DNA of 64,000 nucleotides from Paenibacillus swuensis. GTDB taxonomy: Bacteria; Bacillota; Bacilli; Paenibacillales; DY6. A program made the position numbers and the translations under genes. Where the stretch lies: assembly GCF_001644605.1 (NCBI RefSeq), contig NZ_CP011388.1, positions 3,190,501 through 3,254,500 of the forward strand, given 5' to 3'. Below, piece after piece: positions 39,101 through 47,596 of this stretch. The notes under the pieces were generated by a model. That model was not told where the DNA came from, searched no databases, and saw only the letters and a program-made list of their open reading frames with translations. Numbering within the stretch: position 1 is the stretch's first letter; each line of letters starts with the position of its first letter.

Positions 39101-40116
39101 GTACGCCTACCTTGGACGGTGTAATTGATCCGATATGGTCAAAGACCGAAAGCTTTAAGGCACTCAAGATCAGCGATGTAACGAAGGAAGCACCTGAGGC
39201 TACAATGCGTTTATTATGGGATGAAAAGAATTTATATGTACTGGCTGAAGTAAAAGATGCAAATCTAAGTGTTAAAGGCGCCAACCTATGGGAACATGAT
39301 TCCATGGAGTTCTTCATGGATGAGAACAACGCCAAATCGAAAACGTATCAACCGGACGACGGTCATTATCGAGTCAACTATGAAAATTTAAGAACAGGCG
39401 GATCCGGCGGTAAAAAAATAACAGCCAGCAGCTTTACATCCGCAGCCCGAATTGTGGAGGGCGGCTATATCATTGAAGCGACACTTCCGCTGACGACCAT
39501 TACCGGATCTATAGGAACGGTGATCGGTTTCGACGCAGGCGCGAGTGATGACAGCAATGACGACGGGATCCGGGATAATGCAACGATGTGGAGCAACCAA
39601 AGGTTCAATTCACATGCTTCTACACAGTGGTATGGTAATATCACGTTTGCGGATGCCCCAAAAGCACCGACGATTACAAGTATTCAACCTGTTGCGGTAA
39701 GCACACCGGCTGGGAAAGCGCCAATACTGCCTTCCGTTGTCTCGGCTGTTTACAGTGACGACTCCAGCGTAACTGTACAGGTTTACTGGGATACGGTTGA
39801 ACCGGCCCGTTACGCAAGTGCGGGAAACTTCACGGTCAACGGATCTGTTTACGGCACGGATATTAAAGCGGTTGCGAATGTAACGGTAACTCCTGTTACG
39901 ACGGAAACACCGCGTGCTACCGAGGATGTAAGCGGTCCGGTGAACGGTGTGCCGGACGGCACCGTCAATCTGTATGACTTGTTGTTCGTTACATTAAATT
40001 ATGGCAAGAACACAACGAGTCCGAACTGGGCAGCTGTACAGAAGGGTGATGTCAATAAAGACGGCGTGATTGATATCTTCGATCTGAAAGCGATCGCCCT
40101 CAAAATTATAAGCTAA
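36154..40116 (+). CDS. Large secreted multidomain beta-helix protein with dockerin-like end
   Basis: 1320 residues, TTG start behind GAGAGGATG, 17 nt after the previous gene. Signal peptide cut after AYA (residue 30). In order: two CBM35/6-like domains (about 32-160, 161-295), a LamG-like region (about 295-520), a parallel beta-helix (about 530-960) close to that of the upstream protein, a CBM9-like domain (about 974-1150, TLDGVIDPIWSKTE), a bacterial Ig-like segment (about 1170-1245), and two EF-type calcium loops (about 1258-1320; GTVNLYDLLFVTLNYG and DVNKDGVIDIFDLKAIAL) that look like a type I dockerin. It probably attaches to and acts on a complex polysaccharide; substrate and activity are not known. 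Confidence 0.83.
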   Translation: MKKFGLWLMVFSLVVSAFIAPVVPVSKAYAAGGTIYEAEAGTLLDATVKTSGSFSGNGYVDLGDKANGASVTWNNIQADFAGNYVVNIKYSNVSQSTKPVSLIVNGQKYATFQGEPTGGDAAPVWSTLNAVVMLNQGINKLQVISENADGPEIDVLEVTSYATIFEAENGAGAAHLDATIAANTGTAPGFSGTGYVSVATPKNGYLLYNNVVVPETGKYTLKVRYSLLSGPRPFAVTVNGARIQDAKGIASGGWNIWKYEELTGISLNAGVNTLKIERIGTNSTPVIDRFEIVSEQLLAVGDQTFRNTTFESSDADPVIAGTATGEVLNSPLISGTALKSTSGSIVKVADNAGSRGAEITTPQAKQGIIGFPFHSSWNAPVPMASYTLESSFVLKDDKANYIFKLINAAASMESPIFVFSMDGKIYARSDNKAGGALAERASWSAGTAYKVKLVFHVDTKSYDMYLNGIKLVNSEPLQDDVYSGGLKGFFMEVTGGPHQETKILVDDITLSGSNTPGTAPVINPNPGAIYVEQAYIGAPVNYYVSPAGLDTNDGLSTGKAFKTISKAASVTNPGDTVLIMPGTYSPAANVNDFVNITRSGARDAKTGISHYITYKAYDPNQKPKLLLPPNVSGVWDMVQISANYIIIDGIEIEGNNRNLTLAQGEANYASKVAGGSDWNNYALTNTNGISLVGHHITVKNSHVHHMAGGGIGGNGDYVVLDNNISNSNSWYTMYATSGISMMNNFDTDNNTTDYKIIVSNNLIYDNETKVKWEKTKGYSDGNGIIFDVDDDYKGKKLAVNNIVYDNGGGGIHVYRSNNVSVINNTIYNNSRSPYLTYPNMDAQSSDNSFFLNNISYARPGENANLDSGFNNLFANNIYFGGNARFLGQNDRVLDPKFVSLEEGNYDFHLQADSPAIDNGTRTLAPSKDIEGQVRPYTGAGSHSRVDIGAYETAWNNTTPLVDDSIIFKEPTPDQSLEAKATKGTPTLDGVIDPIWSKTESFKALKISDVTKEAPEATMRLLWDEKNLYVLAEVKDANLSVKGANLWEHDSMEFFMDENNAKSKTYQPDDGHYRVNYENLRTGGSGGKKITASSFTSAARIVEGGYIIEATLPLTTITGSIGTVIGFDAGASDDSNDDGIRDNATMWSNQRFNSHASTQWYGNITFADAPKAPTITSIQPVAVSTPAGKAPILPSVVSAVYSDDSSVTVQVYWDTVEPARYASAGNFTVNGSVYGTDIKAVANVTVTPVTTETPRATEDVSGPVNGVPDGTVNLYDLLFVTLNYGKNTTSPNWAAVQKGDVNKDGVIDIFDLKAIALKIIS

Positions 40117-40128
40117 GTCATATTTAAA

Positions 40129-40162
40129 AACCCAAGGGAGCCAGCACCCTTGGGTTGTTTTT
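40129..40162 (+). terminator. Terminator after the beta-helix genes
   Basis: AACCCAAGGG and CCCTTGGGTT form a perfect ten-pair stem around an eight-base loop, then GTTTTT. Confidence 0.9.
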
Positions 40163-40173
40163 AATTACGGGGA

Positions 40174-41052
40174 TTAACGGATTCGGGAAGGCGCAACGCC
40201 CCGATACTGTTTAAACAACTTCGTAAAGTAGTTGGGATTGCCGCAACCGATCAACTCGGCAATTTCAGTAATCGTGTAATCCGTTTCCCTTAGTAGTTGT
40301 TCCGCCCTGCTGACGCGTTGAAGGTTCATGTATTCCACGAAGGTTCGCCCGGTAATTTTTTTGAACATTTTGCAGAAATGATAGGGGTTCAGGTTCACGT
40401 AGCCGGCGGCTTCTTCCACAGAAATCTTGCCTGTCGGATGCTCATCCACAAAGAGAAATAACGGTTTGAACCGCTCCAACCTCCGGTTAGGGTTCGTGCC
40501 TTGCGGTTCGGAGGAAAAGGGGGAGAATCGCCGTGATAACTGGATAAACAGGGAGTACAAATTATGTTTTACAGCAAGTTCATAAGCGCGGTCCTTAAGT
40601 TCCAGTTCCCGAACAGTCTGATTCACTAGAAGCGAAAGTACTTCGTTATCTGGGTCCTTATCTGGATAAGCAACAGGAAATTGGATTAATCCTTCGAGAT
40701 AGGGCCGAACATACTGATGATGAGCAGAGTCTTTGGTGTCTATGTTGAGCAATTTCTTGTTAAACACGATTGCGATGTACTCAACAGGCTCAGATCCCAC
40801 CTGATATCCGACATGAAGTCCGCCGGACGGGACGAACAGGCAATCCCCGGGGGCAACCAGGTAGGGTTTGCTTTCAATGTGAAACACCGCTTGTCCGGTA
40901 ACCATCTGAATGATCTCGAAGTGTTCATGCCAATGGAGTCCCAGAATGGGTTCATGCTCAGAACAGGTCTGACATCGGTTTCGAAACAAGTTGACCGGAT
41001 AATCATCATGAATTAAATGAGTCGATTCGCGAAGCTCCAAAGGATATGTCAC
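40174..41052 (-). CDS. AraC-family regulator with cupin sensor domain
   Basis: 292 residues. The N-terminal cupin (HWHEHFEIIQMVTGQAVFHI, LVAPGDCLFVPSGGLHVG) would bind a sugar; the C-terminal double HTH reads ISVEEAAGYVNLNPYHFCKMFKK and ITEIAELIGCGNPNYFTKLFKQ. The start is a GTG at 41052, eight bases after a perfect AAGGAGG; longer frames are spurious. Divergent from the isomerase/oxidoreductase pair, which it probably activates. Confidence 0.88.
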   Translation of the reverse strand: MTYPLELRESTHLIHDDYPVNLFRNRCQTCSEHEPILGLHWHEHFEIIQMVTGQAVFHIESKPYLVAPGDCLFVPSGGLHVGYQVGSEPVEYIAIVFNKKLLNIDTKDSAHHQYVRPYLEGLIQFPVAYPDKDPDNEVLSLLVNQTVRELELKDRAYELAVKHNLYSLFIQLSRRFSPFSSEPQGTNPNRRLERFKPLFLFVDEHPTGKISVEEAAGYVNLNPYHFCKMFKKITGRTFVEYMNLQRVSRAEQLLRETDYTITEIAELIGCGNPNYFTKLFKQYRGVAPSRIR

Positions 41053-41126
41053 GACCTTGACCTCCTTGCACAAGATGGGAGTGAAATAGCACAAGATTAG
41101 ATAGAGAAAAGAGGGGTTCTCCAAGT

Positions 41127-41148
41127 TATAATGGTCATATTGCAATGA
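41127..41148 (+). promoter_or_regulatory. Possible activator-dependent promoter with dyad before the isomerase gene
   Basis: A perfect TATAAT (41127-41132) without a recognisable -35, followed by TCATATTGCAATGA (41135-41148), a near-perfect dyad around ATTGCAAT. The missing -35 fits control by the divergent AraC protein. Tentative. Confidence 0.4.
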
Positions 41149-41175
41149 TCATAACCCAATATAGGAGTGTTCACA

Positions 41176-42069
41176 ATGGAGAATAAAGAAATCAGGATCG
41201 GCACTTTAGTTCATGGGGGCTCGGCGATTAAGGTTATTCCGCAACTCATTCCACATGGCTTTGAATCATTCGGACTAACCTTCTGGCAAACGACGGGTTC
41301 GACAAACCTGAAAGAAGTAGCTCAGCAAACCCAGGAGATCTTGCAAGAACAAGATGTTCGCATTTCCACGCTTGGCGTCTTTGGAAATCCATTAACAGGT
41401 GCGGGTGATAATGCCGATACATTAGCCAGTTGGGAGCGTTTAATCGACCATGCTCATTTATTCGGTGCTCCAATTGTATCCGGTTTCACAGGCAGATTAA
41501 CGGATTGTACGCTGGATGAATCCATACCTAAATTCAAAGAAGTATTCGGGGAACTGGCTAAACGCGCGGAGGACCGAGGCATTAAATTGGCGTTTGAAAA
41601 TTGCTCCATGGGCGGTACCTGGGAGCGTGGAGACTGGAATATTGCCCATAATCCTGCCGCTTGGGAGCTGATGTTTGACGCGGTGCCTTCGGAACACATC
41701 GGTTTACAGTGGGAACCTTGTCATCAGATGGTTAGCTTGATTGAACCGATTCCTCAACTGCGTAAATGGGTGGACCGCATCTTCAACGTGCACGGCAAGG
41801 ATGCAACGATTGCATGGGACGTGATCCGGGAAAGCGGAGTACATGGATTAAAGCCATACGTGTGGCATCGAACACCGGGTTTTGGCGATACCAACTGGAC
41901 GGACATCATTTCCATCCTTCGTATGGGCGGATATCAAGGCTCCATTGATATTGAAGGCTGGCATGACCCGGTTTATCGCGATGATCTGGAAATGACTGGC
42001 CAAGTGCATGGTTTGAATTATTTAAAAAGTTGCCGGGGCGGAGCCTACGTGCCGAATCCGACCGAATAA
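41176..42069 (+). CDS. Sugar phosphate isomerase/epimerase family protein (xylose isomerase-like TIM barrel)
   Basis: 297 residues, AP endonuclease 2/xylose-isomerase-like TIM barrel. Metal-ligand regions are visible: LAFENCSMGGT (Glu), GLQWEPCHQM (His), FNVHGKDA (His) and SIDIEGWHDP (Glu). Family members isomerise keto-sugars or inosose. ATG 41176 follows AGGAG. It is 22 nt upstream of a Gfo/Idh/MocA dehydrogenase, a pairing typical of oxidation-isomerisation steps on cyclitols, rare sugars or glycosides. Precise substrate unknown. Confidence 0.82.
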   Translation: MENKEIRIGTLVHGGSAIKVIPQLIPHGFESFGLTFWQTTGSTNLKEVAQQTQEILQEQDVRISTLGVFGNPLTGAGDNADTLASWERLIDHAHLFGAPIVSGFTGRLTDCTLDESIPKFKEVFGELAKRAEDRGIKLAFENCSMGGTWERGDWNIAHNPAAWELMFDAVPSEHIGLQWEPCHQMVSLIEPIPQLRKWVDRIFNVHGKDATIAWDVIRESGVHGLKPYVWHRTPGFGDTNWTDIISILRMGGYQGSIDIEGWHDPVYRDDLEMTGQVHGLNYLKSCRGGAYVPNPTE

Positions 42070-42091
42070 GACTTGAAGGGGAATGCGAATA

Positions 42092-43129
42092 ATGAGGAAC
42101 CATAGAATCGTTGTTGTAGGCTGCGGAAACATGGCCAATGCATGGGTTGATTATGCCTTATCACGTCACGATACGGAGATTGTAGGATTAGTTGATATCA
42201 AAGCGGAGTTTGCAGAAGCGTTCGCAATCCGCAGAAATCTGACTTGCCCTGTATTCACGGATGTCCAAGAGGCTGTTACGGTGACCGGAGCCACGGTTGT
42301 CTTCGATGTGACCATTCCGGAAAGCCATTACGGCGTTGCGACAACGGCGCTTGCAAGCGGATGTCATGTGTTCGGCGAAAAGCCCATGGCCGAAACGATG
42401 GAGCAGGCAAGGGCTCTGATCGGAAAAGCCGCAGAAGCAGACCGCAGCTTAGCTATCATGCAGAATCGCCGGTACGACAAGAATATTCGAGCTTGCAGAG
42501 AACTCGTCAACGAAGGAAAAGGAGTACTGGGAAGACTCGGGATGGTAAACGCGGACTTCTTCCTCGGTGCGCATTTCGGCGGGTTTCGGGATGCGATGAA
42601 CAGTCCGTTGCTGCTGGATATGGCTATACATACCTTCGATCAGGCGAGGTTTATCACAGGCAGCGATCCTGTATCCGTATATTGTCATGAATTCAATCCG
42701 CCGGGTTCCTGGTATGCGGGCGCTGCCTCGGCTGTCTGTATTTATGAAATGTCCGACGGGTCCGTGTTTACTTACCGCGGGTCATGGTGCGCGGAAGGGG
42801 CGGCGACTTCATGGCAAGGGAACTGGCGAATTATTGGCGAACTGGGGACGGCCATCTGGGATGGCGAGACGGAGCCCTACGCTGAAGTGGTTAGCCCCGG
42901 TACTCACGAAGGAGAGTTTATGCTGCCGCATCATCGTATATCCAACTCTGCGGAGTGGTCGGGACAAGGAGGCCATGCCGGTTGTTTGGATGAAATGTTC
43001 GCCTCGATCACAGAAGGCCGTTCCGCGGAGACCGATTGCCGAGACAATATTAAGAGCATGGCGATGGTGATTGGCGCTGTGGAAAGCGCTCGTCTAGGAC
43101 AGAAAGTGGAATTGAATGGGTATTGGTAA
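42092..43129 (+). CDS. Gfo/Idh/MocA-family NAD(P)-dependent oxidoreductase
   Basis: 345 residues. N-terminal Rossmann fold IVVVGCGNMANAW, then the conserved EKPMAETMEQAR (lysine of the EKP motif binds substrate and cofactor) and the C-terminal alpha/beta domain with DMAIHTFDQARF carrying the catalytic histidine. ATG 42092 is ten bases from GAAGGGGA; ATG 42083 is too close to it. Oxidises or reduces a sugar or cyclitol hydroxyl; acts with the isomerase upstream. Confidence 0.86.
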   Translation: MRNHRIVVVGCGNMANAWVDYALSRHDTEIVGLVDIKAEFAEAFAIRRNLTCPVFTDVQEAVTVTGATVVFDVTIPESHYGVATTALASGCHVFGEKPMAETMEQARALIGKAAEADRSLAIMQNRRYDKNIRACRELVNEGKGVLGRLGMVNADFFLGAHFGGFRDAMNSPLLLDMAIHTFDQARFITGSDPVSVYCHEFNPPGSWYAGAASAVCIYEMSDGSVFTYRGSWCAEGAATSWQGNWRIIGELGTAIWDGETEPYAEVVSPGTHEGEFMLPHHRISNSAEWSGQGGHAGCLDEMFASITEGRSAETDCRDNIKSMAMVIGAVESARLGQKVELNGYW

Positions 43130-43147
43130 CGTTATTGGCGCAAATGT

Positions 43148-43181
43148 AAAGACCAACATTCCCATTCGGATGTTGGTCTTT
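43148..43181. terminator. Bidirectional terminator between the oxidoreductase and LacI genes
   Basis: AAAGACCAACAT (43148-43159) and ATGTTGGTCTTT (43170-43181) are perfect inverted repeats. Confidence 0.88.
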
Positions 43182-43187
43182 AATATG

Positions 43188-44201
43188 TCAATCCAGCGCT
43201 CGAACCGATCTGCGGATGATTAACTCCGCAGGCAAGACAATTTTCTTCCACGGCCCGCTCTTATCTTCTTGCTGGATTCGCTCCACAAGCATTTGAATCC
43301 CCATATACCCAAATTGGTAGGCTTGCTGAGCCGCCACCGTTATGAAAGGATCTAAATCCGCGTAAGGACCGAAATCATCAAATCCGATTACGGAGATATC
43401 CTCAGGAATCCGCATTCCCCTGTATCTCAACAGACGAATGATTTCATATGCAAGCACATTATTACCGGCAAGAATGGCCGTGGGGAAGGGATTGAGCTGA
43501 TCAAGCCAGTTATTCATCTTGGACAAGTCTTTCAGCGGACCGAAACTGCTTTCATGAATATAAGCAGAATCATAATTCAAATCATTCAGCTTCATGGCTT
43601 CCTTAAAGCCCTCTAACCGGTGCCGCGCGCTCGATATGGAAGAAGATCCGTTCACCATGGCGATTTGCCGGTGGCCTTGGTCAATAAGGTGCCCGACGAG
43701 TCGGCGCGAACCTTCCTTGCTGTCGCCCAGGACAATATCGCACTCGATGCCGGGAACCTCGCGGTCCAGCAGAACAAACGGCACTTGATGTTTAAGCAGT
43801 GATTCCAGATGGGGGATGGAAGGGTCGCCCGCGGGCGCCATTAACACGCCGTCCACCCGCGTGGTTAGGATGGTCGTGATGTAGTCCGCTTCTTTCTCCA
43901 AGCTTTCATCGCTGTTGCCGAAAAGAAGACGGTAGCCGTAACGCTTGGCGGCGTCCTCGGCCCCTCGCGATACGGTGGTATAGAACGGATTCGTAATATC
44001 CGTAATCAGCAGAAAGAGAATCCGTGTTTGTTGCAATACCAAACTGCGGGCGTTCTGATTCGGGACATAATGAAGCTCTTCCATGACCTTCTTTACTTTA
44101 GCGCGTGTCTTTTCACTGATTTTGCCGGTGTTATTGATAACTCTGGAAACAGTCATTGCTGAGACATTCGCCTTTGCCGCAATATCGTAGATGGTGACCA
44201 T
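43188..44201 (-). CDS. LacI-family repressor of the fucose cluster
   Basis: 337 residues. DNA-binding domain TIYDIAAKANVSAMTVSRVI with the hinge helix NQNARSLVL, then a periplasmic-binding-protein-like sugar-sensing domain (LLITDITNPFYT, VIGFDDFGPYADLDP). Divergent from fucI; the perfect palindrome GTTATCGATAAC lies in between, just after the fucI -10, and is the likely operator. The effector is probably L-fucose or a pathway intermediate (inference from context). Confidence 0.9.
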   Translation of the reverse strand: MVTIYDIAAKANVSAMTVSRVINNTGKISEKTRAKVKKVMEELHYVPNQNARSLVLQQTRILFLLITDITNPFYTTVSRGAEDAAKRYGYRLLFGNSDESLEKEADYITTILTTRVDGVLMAPAGDPSIPHLESLLKHQVPFVLLDREVPGIECDIVLGDSKEGSRRLVGHLIDQGHRQIAMVNGSSSISSARHRLEGFKEAMKLNDLNYDSAYIHESSFGPLKDLSKMNNWLDQLNPFPTAILAGNNVLAYEIIRLLRYRGMRIPEDISVIGFDDFGPYADLDPFITVAAQQAYQFGYMGIQMLVERIQQEDKSGPWKKIVLPAELIIRRSVRALD

Positions 44202-44253
44202 AATTCAAGCTCCTTGCTCTAGCATATTGACTTTATTCTACAAAAATAACGTA

Positions 44254-44297
44254 TTGACAGCAACCCTTATCCTTGATAATTTAAGGTTATCGATAAC
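44254..44297 (+). promoter_or_regulatory. fucI promoter with LacI-type operator
   Basis: TTGACA (44254-44259), then TAATTT at 17 bp (or GATAAT at 15 bp) as -10, directly followed by the perfect 12-bp palindrome GTTATCGATAAC (44286-44297) with the central CG typical of LacI-family sites. Binding there would block initiation. Confidence 0.72.
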
Positions 44298-44321
44298 ATT
44301 AATTATACAGGAGGGTATCAT

Positions 44322-46115
44322 ATGACAGATTCACAGCAGTTTCGATTTCAAAGCGGATTTCCTAAAATCGGTATCAGACCGACGATCGACGGGCGGCGCA
44401 AAGGGGTCAGGGAGTCTCTGGAAGAACAAACGATGCTGATGGCCCAATCTACGGCTGCTCTGATTTCCGAACACCTCAGATATCCGAATGGGGAACCGGT
44501 CGAATGCGTTATTGCCGAAAGCTGTATCGGCGGGGTTGCGGAGGCTGCGGCCTGTGCTGATCTTTTTGCCAAATCGGGTGTAGGGGTTTCGATCACAGTT
44601 ACGCCTTGCTGGTGTTATGGTACGGAAACGATGGATATGGATCCTGCCATACCTAAAGCGGTGTGGGGGTTTAACGGGACGGAACGGCCGGGAGCTGTAT
44701 ATTTGGCTGCGGTGCTTTCCGGCTATGCTCAGAAGGGGCTGCCTGCCTTCGGGATTTACGGTGAAGATGTGATGGATTCGGGCGACCCGACCATCCCTCA
44801 AGATGTACAAGGTAAGCTGCTCGGGTTTGCCCGTGCGGGATTAGCTGCGGCTTACATGCGGGGGAAAGCTTATCTGTCGATGGGTTCTGTATCCATGGGA
44901 ATTGCCGGATCGATCGTGAACGATTCTTTCTTTCAGGAATACCTTGGCATGCGTACGGAATATGTGGATATGACCGAGTTCGTTCGTCGGATGGACGAAA
45001 CCATATATGACCCTGGCGAATTTGAGAAAGCGCTTGCGTGGGTGAAAGAAAATTGTGCGGAAGGCCCTGACAATAATCCGGAGGAAATTCAAACTTCGCG
45101 GGAACGGAAAGATCAGGACTGGGAAACCGTGGTCAAGATGACGATAATCGCCCGTGATCTTATGATCGGCAACCCCAAGTTGGCAGAGCTAGGCTATGAG
45201 GAGGAAGCGCAAGGGCATCATGCGATTGTTTCCGGTTTTCAGGGGCAGCGTCAATGGACGGATCACTTTCCGAACGGAGATTTTATGGAAGCGATGTTGA
45301 ATTCCTCGTTTGATTGGAATGGGATTCGCGCACCCCACATCGTGGCAACGGAGAACGACAGCCTGAACGGCGCGGCCATGTTGTTTGGTTACCTGCTTAC
45401 CAACACCGCGCAGATTTTCGCGGATGTGCGGACGTATTGGAGTCCTGACAGTGTGAAACGGGTGACAGGGCATACCTTAACAGGCGCCGCGGAAAACGGA
45501 CTCCTGCATTTGATTAATTCCGGTCCCGCGACATTGGACGGCACAGGGGAACAACAGAAGGACGGAAAGCCGGCTATGAAGCCGTTCTGGGATATTACAC
45601 AGGACGAGGCCCAGAAATGTCTGGACGCCACTTCTTGGAGACCCGCATCCGTAGAATATTTCCGGGGGGGAGGGTATTCGTCGGACTTCCTGACACGCGG
45701 CGGCATGCCGATGACGATGTCCCGGATTAATCTGGTGAAGGGCATCGGACCGGTATTGCAAATTGCGGAAGGGTATTCTGTGGACCTGCCGGAGGAGGTA
45801 CATAACGTGCTGGATTTACGCACGGACTCAACGTGGCCGACTACCTGGTTTGCGCCGATTCTCACTGGAGCAGGGGCTTTCCGCAGCGTTTATGAAGTGA
45901 TGGATCAATGGGGAGCGAATCACGGTTCCATCTCCTATGGACATATCGGTGCGGATTTGATCACATTGGCCTCCATTCTGAGGATACCGGTGAACATGCA
46001 TAATGTACCGGAAACCGATATTTTCCGTCCAAGGGCTTGGGGCTTGTTCGGCACGGCGAACCCGGAAAGCGCGGATTATCGGGCATGTCACAATTACGGA
46101 CCTTTGTATAAATAA
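44322..46115 (+). CDS. fucI: L-fucose isomerase
   Basis: Converts L-fucose to L-fuculose (also D-arabinose to D-ribulose) with Mn2+. 597 residues, aligning along its full length with E. coli FucI ([65 protein letters not shown]). The Glu and Asp of TENDSLNG are metal ligands. SD CAGGAGGG. First gene after the LacI operator; the aldolase gene follows after 24 nt. Confidence 0.96.
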   Translation: MTDSQQFRFQSGFPKIGIRPTIDGRRKGVRESLEEQTMLMAQSTAALISEHLRYPNGEPVECVIAESCIGGVAEAAACADLFAKSGVGVSITVTPCWCYGTETMDMDPAIPKAVWGFNGTERPGAVYLAAVLSGYAQKGLPAFGIYGEDVMDSGDPTIPQDVQGKLLGFARAGLAAAYMRGKAYLSMGSVSMGIAGSIVNDSFFQEYLGMRTEYVDMTEFVRRMDETIYDPGEFEKALAWVKENCAEGPDNNPEEIQTSRERKDQDWETVVKMTIIARDLMIGNPKLAELGYEEEAQGHHAIVSGFQGQRQWTDHFPNGDFMEAMLNSSFDWNGIRAPHIVATENDSLNGAAMLFGYLLTNTAQIFADVRTYWSPDSVKRVTGHTLTGAAENGLLHLINSGPATLDGTGEQQKDGKPAMKPFWDITQDEAQKCLDATSWRPASVEYFRGGGYSSDFLTRGGMPMTMSRINLVKGIGPVLQIAEGYSVDLPEEVHNVLDLRTDSTWPTTWFAPILTGAGAFRSVYEVMDQWGANHGSISYGHIGADLITLASILRIPVNMHNVPETDIFRPRAWGLFGTANPESADYRACHNYGPLYK

Positions 46116-46139
46116 CACGGGCGAAGGAGTGAATCTTCA

Positions 46140-46799
46140 GTGAATACGGCTGAAATCAGGGAAGAGTTATGCAAATACGCGCAAAAAACAGTCCACAACA
46201 AACTGGTAGTCGGCCCTGGGGGCAATATAAGCGCCAGGTTTAACGGGCATATGTACCTTTCGCCCAGCGGCTTTGCCTTGGACGAAGTTAGCCCGGAGCA
46301 ATGGGTGGAGGTGAACATTGAGACCGGCCACATCACCGATAACGGACTGCGTCCATCGTCCGAGGTGCTTATGCATCTCTACGCATATCGTGTGAATCCG
46401 GATATCCACGCCATCGTACACACCCATCCTCCCTACTGTATCGCCTTTACACTTGTGGAGCGGGAGCTGCCCATCATGTTCCCGGATCAAGCGGCTTTAG
46501 TGGGGAAAACGGTTTATATACCTTATGTTTTGCCTACAACCGATAAACTTGCGGATGCTCTGAGGGACAAGGTGAATGAAGCGAGCTCCATCCTGCTTGG
46601 CAACCACGGTCTAGTCACGACAGGCCGAAATCTCCGAGAGGCCTATTATCGTACAGAGGTCGTGGAGGAGAGCGCGAAGATTTACCTGATTGCCAAAGCC
46701 ATCCGTGAGCCCAAGGTATTGACACAAGAAGAGTATGAGGAGATTGCTTCCCTGGAAAGCGAAGCTTATCGAATCGAGCTTCTTCAGAAGATGAAGTGA
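46140..46799 (+). CDS. fucA: Class II aldolase, probable L-fuculose-phosphate aldolase
   Basis: 219 residues, GTG start about ten bases after GAAGGAG. Class II aldolase/adducin fold with GGNISARF, HTHPPYC (two zinc histidines) and GNHGLVTTG (third histidine); it would cleave L-fuculose-1-phosphate to DHAP and L-lactaldehyde. The pairing with fucI supports this; L-rhamnulose or ribulose phosphates are alternatives on sequence alone. A fuculokinase, needed between the two steps, is not encoded nearby. Confidence 0.82.
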   Translation: MNTAEIREELCKYAQKTVHNKLVVGPGGNISARFNGHMYLSPSGFALDEVSPEQWVEVNIETGHITDNGLRPSSEVLMHLYAYRVNPDIHAIVHTHPPYCIAFTLVERELPIMFPDQAALVGKTVYIPYVLPTTDKLADALRDKVNEASSILLGNHGLVTTGRNLREAYYRTEVVEESAKIYLIAKAIREPKVLTQEEYEEIASLESEAYRIELLQKMK

Positions 46800-46816
46800 A
46801 CCGCAGCTCGAACCTT

Positions 46817-46844
46817 AACCTGATTCTTCGAATCAGGTTTTTTG
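46817..46844 (+). terminator. Terminator after the fuc genes
   Basis: AACCTGATTC-TTC-GAATCAGGTT perfect stem followed by TTTTTG. Confidence 0.9.
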
Positions 46845-46925
46845 TCTTCTTCCGATTGGCGTCTCCCCCGCCCGTCATGGTATGCTCATAGGTATATGCT
46901 ATAAATGACACAAGGAGCGGAGCTT

Positions 46926-47477
46926 ATGACTACACATAACATGGAACAGCAATCTACGAAGCGGGAGTTGGCGACCTTTGCCGGCGGATGTTTCTGGTGC
47001 ATGGTTACGCCTTTCGAGGAGCAACCCGGCATTCACGGTATCATATCGGGTTATATGGGCGGTCATACGGCTAATCCCAGCTATGAACAAGTGAAGAGCG
47101 GTGAAACCGGTCATGCGGAAGTTGTGCAAATTACATATAATCCGGATGTATTCCCTTATGAGCGACTCTTGAAGCTATACTGGCAACAAATTGATCCTAC
47201 GGATGCGGGCGGGCAGTTTCAGGACCGGGGGAGCCAGTACCGAACGGCCATCTTTTATCACAACGAACGTCAAAAGGAAGCCGCGGAGGAATCCAGGCAA
47301 GCTATCGAGAACAGTGGACGCTTCATGGATCCGATCGTGACCGAGATCGTTGAAGCGACAGTCTTTTATCAAGCGGAAGATTATCAGCAGGATTTTCACA
47401 AAAAGGATCCGGCATACTATAAAGAGGACCGAAAGCAATCGGGCCGGGATACCTTTATCCAGGAATACTGGAAATAA
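46926..47477 (+). CDS. msrA: Peptide methionine (S)-S-oxide reductase
   Basis: Repairs oxidised methionine (S-sulfoxide). 183 residues from ATG 46926 (AAGGAG eight bases upstream). The active site GGCFWC has catalytic C22; YMGGHTANPSYEQVKSGETG and FQDRGSQYRTAIFYH are family signatures. No MsrB domain is fused and no msrB gene is adjacent. Monocistronic. Confidence 0.95.
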   Translation: MTTHNMEQQSTKRELATFAGGCFWCMVTPFEEQPGIHGIISGYMGGHTANPSYEQVKSGETGHAEVVQITYNPDVFPYERLLKLYWQQIDPTDAGGQFQDRGSQYRTAIFYHNERQKEAAEESRQAIENSGRFMDPIVTEIVEATVFYQAEDYQQDFHKKDPAYYKEDRKQSGRDTFIQEYWK

Positions 47478-47493
47478 TGACATGATCGAATAA

Positions 47494-47549
47494 ACGAAGA
47501 GGCTGTTCGTCAAGGTTAAATTACTTGTGGCAGCCTCTTTTTTTTGTTT
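47494..47549 (+). terminator. Terminator after msrA
   Basis: AAGAGGCTG pairs with CAGCCTCTT, then a run of T; the intervening loop is about 30 bases with weak internal pairing. Confidence 0.75.
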
Positions 47550-47596
47550 TTGGTTTGCAGAACGGCTGATGTACAACATGAAATTCGGCTTATTAT

